A DNA stretch of 13,660 nt from Candidatus Poseidoniaceae archaeon (GTDB taxonomy: Archaea; Thermoplasmatota; Poseidoniia; Poseidoniales; Poseidoniaceae), in contig DUHU01000039.1 in the NCBI GenBank assembly GCA_013330765.1, forward strand, positions 1 through 13,660. The letters run 5' to 3'. The position numbers and the translations under genes are program-made. Positions within the stretch are counted from its first letter, which is position 1; each line of letters opens with the position of its first letter. The notes beneath the pieces were generated by a model. It made no database searches. It was not told the DNA's origin and saw only the letters and a list, made by a program, of their open reading frames with translations. Below are positions 6,246 through 13,587 of the stretch, in pieces.

Positions 6246-7838
6246 TTACTTTCCCCAACGACGGATGTGCGGGATCATCTCCCTCAATTCATCGCTGGAA
6301 TAGACGCGGTTCGAGCTTACGAGCTCGACCAGGCGCGGTTCGCGCACCATTTGCATGATCTCCGCCGGGGACTTCCGTGCGAATTCGTCACGGGTCAGGT
6401 CATGGAGTTGCCGTACCTTCGAGAGGAAGGCCTCACGAGTACGGCGTTGGTATTGGGACGGGTCCAACTTGGTTGGACGCTCCCTGAAGCGAGTCAGGTC
6501 GAACACGTGTCGCCAGTTTTCCTTTTCTGGGACGACCATGATGGCGATGGCCAAGAGGGCGAAGAGGTTCATGCCGATGAGCCACTTCAGCAGCCCATCG
6601 CTGGTCAGCAGCACCACGGCGCCGACGGCCTCCGTGAAGGGCATGGTCAAGGCTCCTGCAACGTGACGGCTTTCGTCGAACACGACGTTGAAGCTGGAGA
6701 AGCTAAAGGCGACTGGAGCGGACAACTCGGTGTTGTCGTGCTCCATCATGGACGCGACAAGGGCGGTGAAGTAACGCTCGTTTCCGTACCAGGCGTTGTC
6801 GCCTTGGTCGATGCCTTGGCTGTCCGTGGTCCAGCAGGTGGCCGCGTCACGGCCCTCGTACTGAGGACTGTCACACTGCATTTTCCCGGTGAGTTCCGCC
6901 TTCTCCCACGTCCACATGTGGTTGGCAAAGACGGAGTGGTCGGCAACAAAGACGATGCTTCCCGTCACGCCGATTTGTCCTTGCCCTCCACCAACGGTGG
7001 TGTCAAGCACGCCCTCAACCGGGTAATCCATCCGGACGATCAATCCAGTTTTTCCGTCACCCAACACCGGGTTGGCGATGTTGTCAGGGTTGAAGTCGGC
7101 ACGAGCGATGAACGCTGGCGTGGACGCCGCTGCAAGGACGCTCACGGTGCGCTGGGTTTCAGCCTGGTCCTCAAGGACCTGAATGGCCGTCGGTCGGTGG
7201 AAGAGCACGGGGAGGCGGCAATTGTCGACGTCGCGGCTCATCACCTGTTCTTCGGTGCATGCTTGCCTTGCTTCGTCCTGCATTTCGGTGACGTTGCGAG
7301 TCAAGCTCGAGGCCGCCCAAACACGGCGAGCGTCCGAAGGGAGGGGGTTGCCGTCCGAGCCTTGCATCTCATAGTAGCGGTACGGGTCGACGACAGGGTC
7401 GCCGAAGTACTTCACACCGAAGAGGTCCGCCACAGGTTGGGCGTTGGAAGAGTTGGAGGCGAGGATGACTTTGCCTCCCTTTTTGGTGACGAAGTCGTGC
7501 AGGGCAGAGGCCTCTGCGGCATCGAAGGGTTTCTCCGGGGCCGTGATGATCAGCAGGGTGCGGTGGGGCTCTTTCCAGTCGTTGACGAGCATTGGGGTGG
7601 ACATGGTGTTGGCGATGCTGTACCCCATACCGCCCTCGTCACTGCCATAGGAGGAACGAGCGTCGGTGATCTGTTGGTAACTCAATGTTACTTCTTCCGT
7701 TTCTTCATACGGAGAAAAGACAACCTCTTTTCCTGCACTGACCAGCGTGATGACCGTCCCGGACATGAGAACGGTGACGATGAGCGCCACCAGCAGCCAC
7801 GACTCGAGACCGAGTCCTTTGCCGCCCTCCTCCGCCAT
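6246..7838 (-). CDS. DUF4350-like membrane protein, first gene of the MoxR operon
   Basis: A 530-residue protein with one N-terminal membrane segment (about 12-35), a large extracytoplasmic domain (about 36-400), a second hydrophobic region (about 401-437, strongest 417-437), and a basic cytoplasmic tail of about 90 residues. This topology, with an early segment containing LLIITAPEKPF (95-105), a later VVFDESRH (385-392) and a C-terminal helix, fits DUF4350-type proteins, which are common partners of MoxR and DUF58. In that family the domain resembles a GATase-like fold and the late motif is typically FDE followed by basic or His residues. Six cysteines (194, 207, 322, 335 and neighbours) in the outer domain could form disulfides. 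The function is unproven; a scaffold or sensor for the MoxR complex is plausible. A strong ribosome site (GAGGTGAT) supports the start. Confidence 0.85.
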   Translation of the reverse strand: MAEEGGKGLGLESWLLVALIVTVLMSGTVITLVSAGKEVVFSPYEETEEVTLSYQQITDARSSYGSDEGGMGYSIANTMSTPMLVNDWKEPHRTLLIITAPEKPFDAAEASALHDFVTKKGGKVILASNSSNAQPVADLFGVKYFGDPVVDPYRYYEMQGSDGNPLPSDARRVWAASSLTRNVTEMQDEARQACTEEQVMSRDVDNCRLPVLFHRPTAIQVLEDQAETQRTVSVLAAASTPAFIARADFNPDNIANPVLGDGKTGLIVRMDYPVEGVLDTTVGGGQGQIGVTGSIVFVADHSVFANHMWTWEKAELTGKMQCDSPQYEGRDAATCWTTDSQGIDQGDNAWYGNERYFTALVASMMEHDNTELSAPVAFSFSSFNVVFDESRHVAGALTMPFTEAVGAVVLLTSDGLLKWLIGMNLFALLAIAIMVVPEKENWRHVFDLTRFRERPTKLDPSQYQRRTREAFLSKVRQLHDLTRDEFARKSPAEIMQMVREPRLVELVSSNRVYSSDELREMIPHIRRWGK

Positions 7839-7988
7839 GGTATCACCTCATGGAACAACAGTTGCCTGTAGCACCATCTCTGCGATATTCACGGCCCACA
7901 TAATGATTCTCCCACCTTGTTCTTGACACATTGGGACGACGTACCTCATTCAGTTCGATTGACGATGGCGCCGATGGGCGCATCAACA
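7839..7988. other. Intergenic gap between two leftward operons
   Basis: Separates the stop of the secreted surface protein gene from the start of the MoxR operon, both on the minus strand. It holds the ribosome site at 7842-7849, a weak TATA candidate at 7899-7906, and a short imperfect hairpin at 7964-7984 (GCGCC / GGCGC around GATG, with GAT/ATC outside and one bulged base) just after the upstream stop. The hairpin has no T-tract after it, so it is at best a weak terminator. No gene seen. Confidence 0.5.
7842..7849 (-). promoter_or_regulatory. Ribosome binding site at the head of the MoxR operon
   Basis: GAGGTGAT on the minus strand, 3 bases before the ATG at 7838; an almost perfect match to the anti-Shine-Dalgarno. 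Further upstream on the minus strand, TCATTATG (7899-7906) is a weak TATA candidate that would give a leader of roughly 35-40 bases. The promoter itself is uncertain. Confidence 0.55.
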
Positions 7989-8936
7989 TCAGGAGTCTTC
8001 AGGACGGCGTTGACCGCCGAAAAAGGCCAGCATGACGGCCAGAAGAACGAGGGCATTTGGCAGCGGCATCGCGTCGCTTTCGGTTCCAGTCGAAGGATCA
8101 CTCGTTCCGACGTCGTTCGGGTTGCCGACCACTTCGTCTGGGTCTGCTGCGTTCACGTCAACTTCGATGGTCGTGCTTCGACTGGCACCGTCGCCTTCTG
8201 AAGTGACAATCAGCCTGATTTCGCACGTTCGTTCAGGGTGGCTGCTGGACGCTTCCAGGCGGAGTACGACTTCAACGGGGGCTTGCCCGCCGACGTCTGT
8301 AGGCTCCACGACGGTACCTGCAATTCCGTCCAAACCCACAACACTGAGCTGAGGACAGGAACGGATTTCGGCCTCTGCCTCGGTCACGGCGTCCTTTGAA
8401 TTGCCCATGTTGTTCAATTCCAAAGTCATCTCAATCCACGTGCCTGCATCGAAAGGACTCGGCGTGTTTGGGACGTTTGGCTCAAGCCGATGCACCCGAG
8501 GGAGTTCCAAGTCTGCTTCAATTTCTTGCGTGGAGCCGGAATTCGTTTGCGACGCTTCTGTGGCGGTCACGGTCAAAACCATGGCCGTGGCGGGTGCGTA
8601 AGCGCGCACCTCGTCGGCCGTGGTCCCGCTCAACGTGATCTCCACGGTTGTGTTTCCGTTGGCACCCACAGTGATGGGGGAATCGATCTCGGCCTCGAAC
8701 GGTGCGTCGCTTGGCCAATCGAGTTCCATTTCCACTTCAAGTTCAATGGGGCGGTTGTTGGCAATCCAAATCTCCAAGCTGTCACTGATGGTCCAGCGGT
8801 TCCCATCGAGGTTCAGAATCACGCCTTCCTCCACGTCGCTTTCCCATCCCATCTCCCAAGACGGGGCCTCCACTTGGGCCTGAACGGGAACGAGGGGGAG
8901 AAGCAACACGGCGAGCATCAACATCGTTCGGCGCAT
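7989..8936 (-). CDS. Secreted surface protein with C-terminal membrane anchor, last gene of the molybdenum hydroxylase operon
   Basis: A 315-residue exported protein. Residues 1-20 form a signal peptide (MRRTMLMLAV, cleavage likely after VQA). Two beta-rich regions follow (about 25-130 and 145-262). The second contains LELNNMGNSKD (172-182), the pattern of CARDB/NEW3-type Ig-like domains, and two cysteines (194, 238) that may pair. An acidic Pro/Asp/Ser/Thr linker (263-290) leads to a single hydrophobic segment (PLPNALVLLAVMLAFFGG, 291-308), then RR and a short tail. Signal, spacer, helix and basic end describe a C-terminally anchored archaeal surface protein; it lacks an obvious PGF-type sorting motif. 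The ATG is 2 bases from the stop of the FAD subunit gene, with AGGAGG (8944-8949) inside that gene, so it is translationally coupled to the enzyme operon. Its role there is unknown: a substrate-binding or cell-surface partner is possible. Confidence 0.85.
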   Translation of the reverse strand: MRRTMLMLAVLLLPLVPVQAQVEAPSWEMGWESDVEEGVILNLDGNRWTISDSLEIWIANNRPIELEVEMELDWPSDAPFEAEIDSPITVGANGNTTVEITLSGTTADEVRAYAPATAMVLTVTATEASQTNSGSTQEIEADLELPRVHRLEPNVPNTPSPFDAGTWIEMTLELNNMGNSKDAVTEAEAEIRSCPQLSVVGLDGIAGTVVEPTDVGGQAPVEVVLRLEASSSHPERTCEIRLIVTSEGDGASRSTTIEVDVNAADPDEVVGNPNDVGTSDPSTGTESDAMPLPNALVLLAVMLAFFGGQRRPEDS

Positions 8937-8938
8937 GT

Positions 8939-9913
8939 TCAGTCCTCCTGCATGATGGCACGAAGTGCACGCGAGGCAAGCACGCTCACCATCGAACGGC
9001 GATAACGGGGGGGAAGCACCGTGTTGTTCACCGGCTTAATCGCCTTTTGAAGCGCTTTTGACAGACGTTTTCTGCCTTCTTTTTCAGTCCAATCCTCATG
9101 GGCATCCACAAGATCGGCATGCAGGCCGGGAATGCTCTCGAGCCCAGTGCTGGCCACACGAAGGGAGCCTGCATCGCCGGGAATCCAAGAGGCAGCGATG
9201 CCGGCCTCGGGGAAATCCCACGTTTCGCGAACGCGCAGTTTGTGGTATGCCCCAACGCGGCTGGTGGCGTCCTCTGAGAGGTGGACTGAAAGCAAAAATT
9301 CGCCAGGTTGAAGCACGTTCTTCTTCATGCCGTCAAGTTCGAAGAAGTCCTCGAGAGGCATGCGTCGCTCACCGTTTGGCCCGACCAACTCCACCTCGGC
9401 CCCGAGGGCCATGAACGCAGCGGCCATGTCGCCTTGATAGGTGGCCACACAAAGCGTGTTTTGATTGGGAATGACCCGACAGTCTGCGCCCGTCCCACAG
9501 TCTGCTTTGTGGCACCACTCGATGGAGCGACGCCAATCTTCAGACTGATTGTACCAGAAGCACCGAGTGTCAAGGCACAAGTTCCCACCGATGGTCGCAC
9601 TGCGGCGGATGAGGCTCGATGCAACTTTGGCGGCAGCAGCGGCAAGAAGTGGATGCACGACTTCCGAGGTGGCGACATCGTGCAATCGGGCCATGCAACC
9701 GATGCGATCGGACGCCAATGCATCGGCGCCGTCAACGTGGGCCAACGAGATGACGTCGCCCTTTGGATTGAGGTGCCATTTGTAATTGGGCAGGAGATCT
9801 GTTCCCCCAGCCACCCAATCGAAGGGACGCCCTTCAGAGGCGAGGTGTGCAGCGATGGCGCATGCTTCCTCGACCGACTTCGGGCGATGGAGCACAAAGG
9901 GTGGGGTCAGCAT
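8939..9913 (-). CDS. hcrB: FAD subunit of a xanthine oxidase-family molybdenum enzyme, 4-hydroxybenzoyl-CoA reductase beta-like
   Basis: Medium (FAD) subunit of a three-subunit molybdenum hydroxylase. FAD contacts are suggested by AGGTDLLP (35-42) and TIGGNLCL (107-114), and a C-terminal CO-dehydrogenase-flavoprotein-like region starts near 215. Right after GGNLCLDTRC (109-118) is an insertion with cysteines at 118, 134, 139, 145 and 155. In Thauera aromatica HcrB four cysteines in this same place (122, 138, 146, 155 as I recall) bind a [4Fe-4S] cluster absent from ordinary xanthine dehydrogenases. Here 118, 134, 145 and 155 give spacings 16-11-10 against 16-8-9, and the 324-residue length equals that of HcrB as I recall it. 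The ATG overlaps the large-subunit stop as TGATG, with GGAGGGTGAT 5 bases upstream. The reaction could be reductive dehydroxylation of an aromatic CoA ester or an undescribed relative; the family call is firm, the substrate is not. Confidence 0.88.
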   Translation of the reverse strand: MLTPPFVLHRPKSVEEACAIAAHLASEGRPFDWVAGGTDLLPNYKWHLNPKGDVISLAHVDGADALASDRIGCMARLHDVATSEVVHPLLAAAAAKVASSLIRRSATIGGNLCLDTRCFWYNQSEDWRRSIEWCHKADCGTGADCRVIPNQNTLCVATYQGDMAAAFMALGAEVELVGPNGERRMPLEDFFELDGMKKNVLQPGEFLLSVHLSEDATSRVGAYHKLRVRETWDFPEAGIAASWIPGDAGSLRVASTGLESIPGLHADLVDAHEDWTEKEGRKRLSKALQKAIKPVNNTVLPPRYRRSMVSVLASRALRAIMQED

Positions 9914-12717
9914 CAGTCATCACCCTCCATGTGACGCTGCTCTTGTTTGAGCCAAGCACGTCCGGCGTAGCCCATTTCAGCCATGGATTCAGGGTCGGGA
10001 TCGTCGATCGCTGCCCAGCCTTCCAATTGCTCGTCAATCGGGCGCGTCGGATCGAATCCGAAGAGAACACCGTTCACGTACGGCGAGGTGTCTTCCGTCC
10101 GTTGGCGTGCATGGTCCCTTCCGTAGTGTTCCTCGGCCCTTGAGGCAAGTTTCTCCTGAAGCGGGCCGTGCGTGAGACGAGGCGATTCAAGGTCAAGGGG
10201 GTCTTCGACCCCTTCGGATTTCATCCGCTTTTGGATGTCGCCCCACACCACATCGGGCGACAGGGGCAGAGAAGAGGGTCGGACGCCTATGGCGTCGTAC
10301 ACGGCGTTGCACACGGCAGGCAAGATGGGGAGAAGCGGCCCTTCACCGGCTTCTTTCGCACCGAAGGGCCCTTCGGGGTCTGAAGACTCCACGATGATGG
10401 GCGTCACGTGCGGCATCTCGTGCACGGAGGGAATCTGGTACTGAAGCAGGTTCGCGTTCTGCAGGTGCCCGGTTCGCCCATAGGTCATGCGCTCGGAGAG
10501 CACCTGTCCGAGGCCCATGTGGCATGAACCAATGATTTGGCCCTCCACGGCCAAGGGGTTCAGGGCCTTACCACAATCGTGAGCGGCCCATACGCGCGTG
10601 CACTTCACCAAACCGGTTTCGACGTCCACGTCAACTTCTGCAACGTAGGCCGAGAAGGAATAGGCCGGCGCCAAACCCGCAGCAGCGCCCTTGTGGACGC
10701 CACCCATCGGGGGCGAACGGTAGGCGCCACGAGCGATGAGGGCGCCTTTGTCTTCCTGTGCCTTATGGAGGGCCTGAAGGTAGGACACACCTACGGACGG
10801 GTCGTGCTTGTAGACGATGCGTCGGTCGACCATCACCAAGGTCGTGGGGTGGTAGCCAAGCATGTCCCATGCTGCGTTGAGCAGCGATTCACGGATTTCC
10901 ATCGCCGCTCGAATCGCAGCGTTGCAATTCATGAAGGTCACGCGGCTGGAATATGAGCCAAGGTCGACCGGACTCGTGTCGCTTTCGTGGCTGCGAACGT
11001 GGATCATGTCCAAGGGCAAAGCAAGAACTTCCGAGACCACTTGAGCGACGGCGGTGGTCGAACCTTGTCCGATGTCGGCCGCGCCGGTGTGCACGGTCAC
11101 GCCGCCGTCCATGTCCACCTGAATGTGTACCGTGGCGTGGGGGAATCGGTTTGGATCCCAGTGAATCGGAAGACCCGACCCTGAGATGAAAAAGCCGCAC
11201 CCGATCCCGATGCCCTTGCCGAGAGGCATGTTTCGGAATTTCTGGTCCCATCCGCTTTCCTCGCGAACGCGGCGCAGCGCCTCGCGCATGCCGTTGCTGG
11301 TGATGCGGAAGCCAGAGATGGTCCGACTGTGAGGCGGCAACAAGTTGGCGAGACGCAAGTCGATGGGGTCCACCGCCAATTGCTCGGCGATGTCATCCAA
11401 GCCGACCTCCACAGCGCACCTGGTGTTGACCGCACCGTGACCGCGCATGGCACCGCTGGCCGGCTTGTTCGTCCAGACGCGGGCCCCTGTGTAGTGGAAG
11501 GATCCCAATTCGTAGGGAGCGGTGGCCAACACGCCGTTGTAATACGACGTCACGTGGCCGAAGGAAGCAAAGGCGCCTCCGTCAATGAGGGCGTCAACGT
11601 CCAGCCCCGCAACACGTCCGTCTTCGTCCGCATCGAGCTTGACTTCGATGTAGGAAGGGTGACGCCCACGGTTGATCCAATACACCTCTTCACGGTCGAA
11701 GGTGATCCGCACAGGTCGGCCGCTCTTTCGTGCGAGAATGGCCGCACACATTTCGTGAGGGAAGGGATCTGACTTTCCGCCAAAACCGCCCCCGACAAAG
11801 GTCCGAATGACGTTGATTTGGTGCATGGGGACATCGAGCACCGTAGCCAGCGCGCGGTGCGTGTAGTGCGGAACCTGCTGGGGAGTGTAGAGTTGCAAAC
11901 GTCCATTGGCGTCCCAATGCGCCACGACGGCATGGGGCTCAGTGAACCCGTGATGCACGCCCTCAAACCGCCAAGCGCGCCGTGAACTGGCGGCAGCATT
12001 CTCGATGTTGGAGCGGTCTCCAAAGGCCTGGTGGACACGCTTCTGGACGTTGGTGCGTCCGACGTGATACTTCCCTCGCCAGTGAATGGGTTCGTCCACG
12101 TCTTCGAGCCCTTTCCGAGGGTCGAACTCGGGGTCCAATTCTTCGTAATCGACGACGATGGCCCCCAACGCCTCCATGGCCGTCGCTTCGTCCACCGCAG
12201 CCACGCATGCCACCAAGTCACCGACGTGACGGACTTTCTCGACCGCCATGGCATGCTCGTCTTTGGTCACGGGGAGCACGCCGAAGGTCTTCGGCGCATC
12301 TTCACCGGTCGCCACGGCCAACACGCCCGGCATCGCCTCTGCGGCCGAGGTATCGATGGAACGGATACGGGCGTAATGGTGAGGGGACCTCAAAATGCGG
12401 CCAATGATTTCGTTTGGAAGGCGTACGTCATCGCCGTACCATGCCTGCCCGGTGATTTTCGCGTTGGCATCCACCAAAGCGGTCGCTTGACCGACCGTGG
12501 TGCCGGTGCGCAAACGGTCGTGCACGTGATGCCCGGCGGGCTGAGGTTCGTTGCCTCCGACGGATTCGGGAATGCCGTCGAGGTTGCGAGGATCGCTGAC
12601 CGGACGTGAACCGCCTGCACCGGGTGGCGTGAAGCGAAGCTTTCCAGCGACGCGCTTGCCGTCCTTTCTGACGCCTCCACCTGCACCACCGGGTTGCTGA
12701 CGGTATCCACCCGACAC
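9913..12717 (-). CDS. hcrA: Molybdopterin-binding large subunit, 4-hydroxybenzoyl-CoA reductase alpha-like
   Basis: Catalytic subunit of the molybdenum enzyme. Counting from the GTG at 12726 (937 residues), it has a Gly/Pro-rich N-terminal extension (1-70) absent from standard members, then the aldehyde oxidase/xanthine dehydrogenase hammerhead domain (ALVDANAKITGQAWYGDD, 83-100), GGGFGGK (312-318), GAMRGHG (425-431), DIGQGSTT (551-558), GSYSSRVTF (590-598), HDCGKALNP (716-724) and GPFGAKEAGEG (786-796) with Glu795 as the probable catalytic glutamate. GxxRGHG replaces the AFRGFG-type motif of xanthine dehydrogenases and is how I recall HcrA. It lacks the AYRCSFR loop of CO dehydrogenase. A C-terminal extension of about 100 residues (836-937) is also unusual; HcrA is about 769 residues. 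The start at 12717 is preferred because GAGGTGA ends 5 bases before it; the GTG at 12726 lies inside that ribosome site and overlaps the previous stop. Confidence 0.9.
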   Translation of the reverse strand: MSGGYRQQPGGAGGGVRKDGKRVAGKLRFTPPGAGGSRPVSDPRNLDGIPESVGGNEPQPAGHHVHDRLRTGTTVGQATALVDANAKITGQAWYGDDVRLPNEIIGRILRSPHHYARIRSIDTSAAEAMPGVLAVATGEDAPKTFGVLPVTKDEHAMAVEKVRHVGDLVACVAAVDEATAMEALGAIVVDYEELDPEFDPRKGLEDVDEPIHWRGKYHVGRTNVQKRVHQAFGDRSNIENAAASSRRAWRFEGVHHGFTEPHAVVAHWDANGRLQLYTPQQVPHYTHRALATVLDVPMHQINVIRTFVGGGFGGKSDPFPHEMCAAILARKSGRPVRITFDREEVYWINRGRHPSYIEVKLDADEDGRVAGLDVDALIDGGAFASFGHVTSYYNGVLATAPYELGSFHYTGARVWTNKPASGAMRGHGAVNTRCAVEVGLDDIAEQLAVDPIDLRLANLLPPHSRTISGFRITSNGMREALRRVREESGWDQKFRNMPLGKGIGIGCGFFISGSGLPIHWDPNRFPHATVHIQVDMDGGVTVHTGAADIGQGSTTAVAQVVSEVLALPLDMIHVRSHESDTSPVDLGSYSSRVTFMNCNAAIRAAMEIRESLLNAAWDMLGYHPTTLVMVDRRIVYKHDPSVGVSYLQALHKAQEDKGALIARGAYRSPPMGGVHKGAAAGLAPAYSFSAYVAEVDVDVETGLVKCTRVWAAHDCGKALNPLAVEGQIIGSCHMGLGQVLSERMTYGRTGHLQNANLLQYQIPSVHEMPHVTPIIVESSDPEGPFGAKEAGEGPLLPILPAVCNAVYDAIGVRPSSLPLSPDVVWGDIQKRMKSEGVEDPLDLESPRLTHGPLQEKLASRAEEHYGRDHARQRTEDTSPYVNGVLFGFDPTRPIDEQLEGWAAIDDPDPESMAEMGYAGRAWLKQEQRHMEGDD

Positions 12718-12722
12718 GAAAC

Positions 12723-12729
12723 TCACCTC
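12723..12729 (-). promoter_or_regulatory. Ribosome binding site that decides the large-subunit start
   Basis: GAGGTGA on the minus strand covers the stop of the small-subunit gene (12723-12725) and the GTG at 12726. It stands 5 bases before the in-frame GTG at 12717, the standard spacing. Initiation at 12717 therefore fits better than at 12726, shortening the protein by three residues. Confidence 0.6.
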
Positions 12730-13355
12730 GCGTGACCAGGGGGCAATTGCGGCTCGTCAGGACCGGAGGGATGGGGATCTGCATGGGGGTGTGTGGGCGG
12801 CTCAGGGGCCTCTCCTTCACCACGAAGCAATGCTGCGGCGGCCATGACCGATTCCACAATCGGTTGGAATCCTGTGCAACGGCAAAGGTTGCCTTCGATC
12901 GCCTCATTGACCTCTGCAAGCGTTGGACTTGACGTCTGAACGAGCAGGGCTTGTGCAGAAATGAGGAAGCCTGGCGTGCAGAACCCACACTGTGATCCTC
13001 CGTGTTCAGCAAAACAGGTCTGAATTGGAGCCAAGTGATGGCCGTCAGCGAGGCCTTCGACCGTGGTGATGGCACAGCCTTCAACGTCACCTGCAAGTGT
13101 CATGCACGACAGGCGGGGTTGGCCGTCCACAAGCACCGCACAGCAACCGCACGTGCCCAAATCGCAACCTCGCTTAACGCCGAGTTGCCCCACGTTGTCG
13201 CGCAACACATCGAGTAAAACCGCGTTGCTCGGAGCGAGGACCGCGACGGCGCGGTCGTTTACATCCGCTTTCCATACGGTCTTCGGTGCATGAGGCAGCA
13301 TGGGGACACGGGCTTCACCGACCATCCCCGCACCGTCCCTTGGTCGTGCCTTCAC
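12723..13355 (-). CDS. hcrC: [2Fe-2S] iron-sulfur subunit, 4-hydroxybenzoyl-CoA reductase gamma-like
   Basis: Electron-transfer subunit of the molybdenum enzyme. The plant-type [2Fe-2S] site uses GCDLGTCGCC (63-72) and Cys84 in RLSC; the second, helical [2Fe-2S] site uses CGFC (123-126) with CRC (158-160). All eight expected ligands (64, 69, 72, 84, 123, 126, 158, 160) are present. These clusters pass electrons between the molybdenum centre and FAD. At 210 residues it is longer than usual (about 160): there is an N-terminal addition of about 25 residues and a C-terminal tail (from about 179) rich in Pro, His and Glu. The start is uncertain. GTG 13355 has only AAAGG upstream and overlaps a GGGTGA; ATG 13325 or ATG 13301 are in-frame alternatives, the last leaving almost no N-terminal addition. 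It overlaps the large-subunit gene and heads the visible part of the operon. Confidence 0.9.
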   Translation of the reverse strand: MKARPRDGAGMVGEARVPMLPHAPKTVWKADVNDRAVAVLAPSNAVLLDVLRDNVGQLGVKRGCDLGTCGCCAVLVDGQPRLSCMTLAGDVEGCAITTVEGLADGHHLAPIQTCFAEHGGSQCGFCTPGFLISAQALLVQTSSPTLAEVNEAIEGNLCRCTGFQPIVESVMAAAALLRGEGEAPEPPTHPHADPHPSGPDEPQLPPGHAR

Positions 13356-13378
13356 CCTTTGAGGATTGGCCTGATGCG

Positions 13379-13528
13379 TTAGGATTCCTCGTCACCGCTG
13401 AGAATGGTTCGAAGGCGTTGTTCTTCCAATTCAATCGCATTTCGAAGCACCAGCCCGTGATGAACACGAAGCGTTCGATTGCGGATGAGATCATTGATTT
13501 GTGCCTCAATCTCGCTCAGACTTTCCAA
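13379..13528 (-). CDS. Possible small helical protein, or C-terminal part of a disrupted gene
   Basis: The minus-strand frame ending at TAA 13379-13381 reads like real protein: LESLSEIEAQINDLIRN, then two helix-like segments and a charged end (LRTILSGDEES). The frame is open back to about 13627, but contains no ATG or GTG before this stretch; the first usable codon is TTG at 13528, giving 49 residues, and it lacks a well-placed ribosome site. The coding-like character seems to continue upstream of that TTG (RGRFRAYGARIHACKD). Either translation starts at a rare codon, or a frameshift separates this stretch from the gene ending at 13588. It ends 23 bases before the small iron-sulfur subunit start. 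No family recognised. Confidence 0.35.
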   Translation of the reverse strand: MESLSEIEAQINDLIRNRTLRVHHGLVLRNAIELEEQRLRTILSGDEES

Positions 13529-13587
13529 GTCCTTGCACGCATGAATGCGGGCGCCATAGGCACGGAATCTGCCACGTGTTGTGCAGT

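Noticed and set aside
5170-6303. A 377-codon plus-strand open frame over moxR.
   Set aside because: It mirrors the AAA+ gene, and its Gly/Arg-rich end is just the reverse of the Pro/Ala repeat.
6099-7871. A 590-codon open frame on the plus strand across the DUF4350-like and moxR genes.
   Set aside because: It is antisense to two genes with strong ribosome sites and recognisable domains; long antisense frames are expected at this GC content, and its product has no domain-like pattern.
7964-7984. A hairpin after the surface-protein gene as a transcription terminator.
   Set aside because: The stem is short with a bulge and no T-tract follows; archaeal termination relies on T-rich tracts, so the evidence is too weak for a terminator call.
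8939-13355. Calling the molybdenum enzyme a xanthine dehydrogenase for purine breakdown.
   Set aside because: The [4Fe-4S]-type insertion in the FAD subunit and the GxxRGHG segment do not match xanthine dehydrogenase, and no purine genes are nearby.
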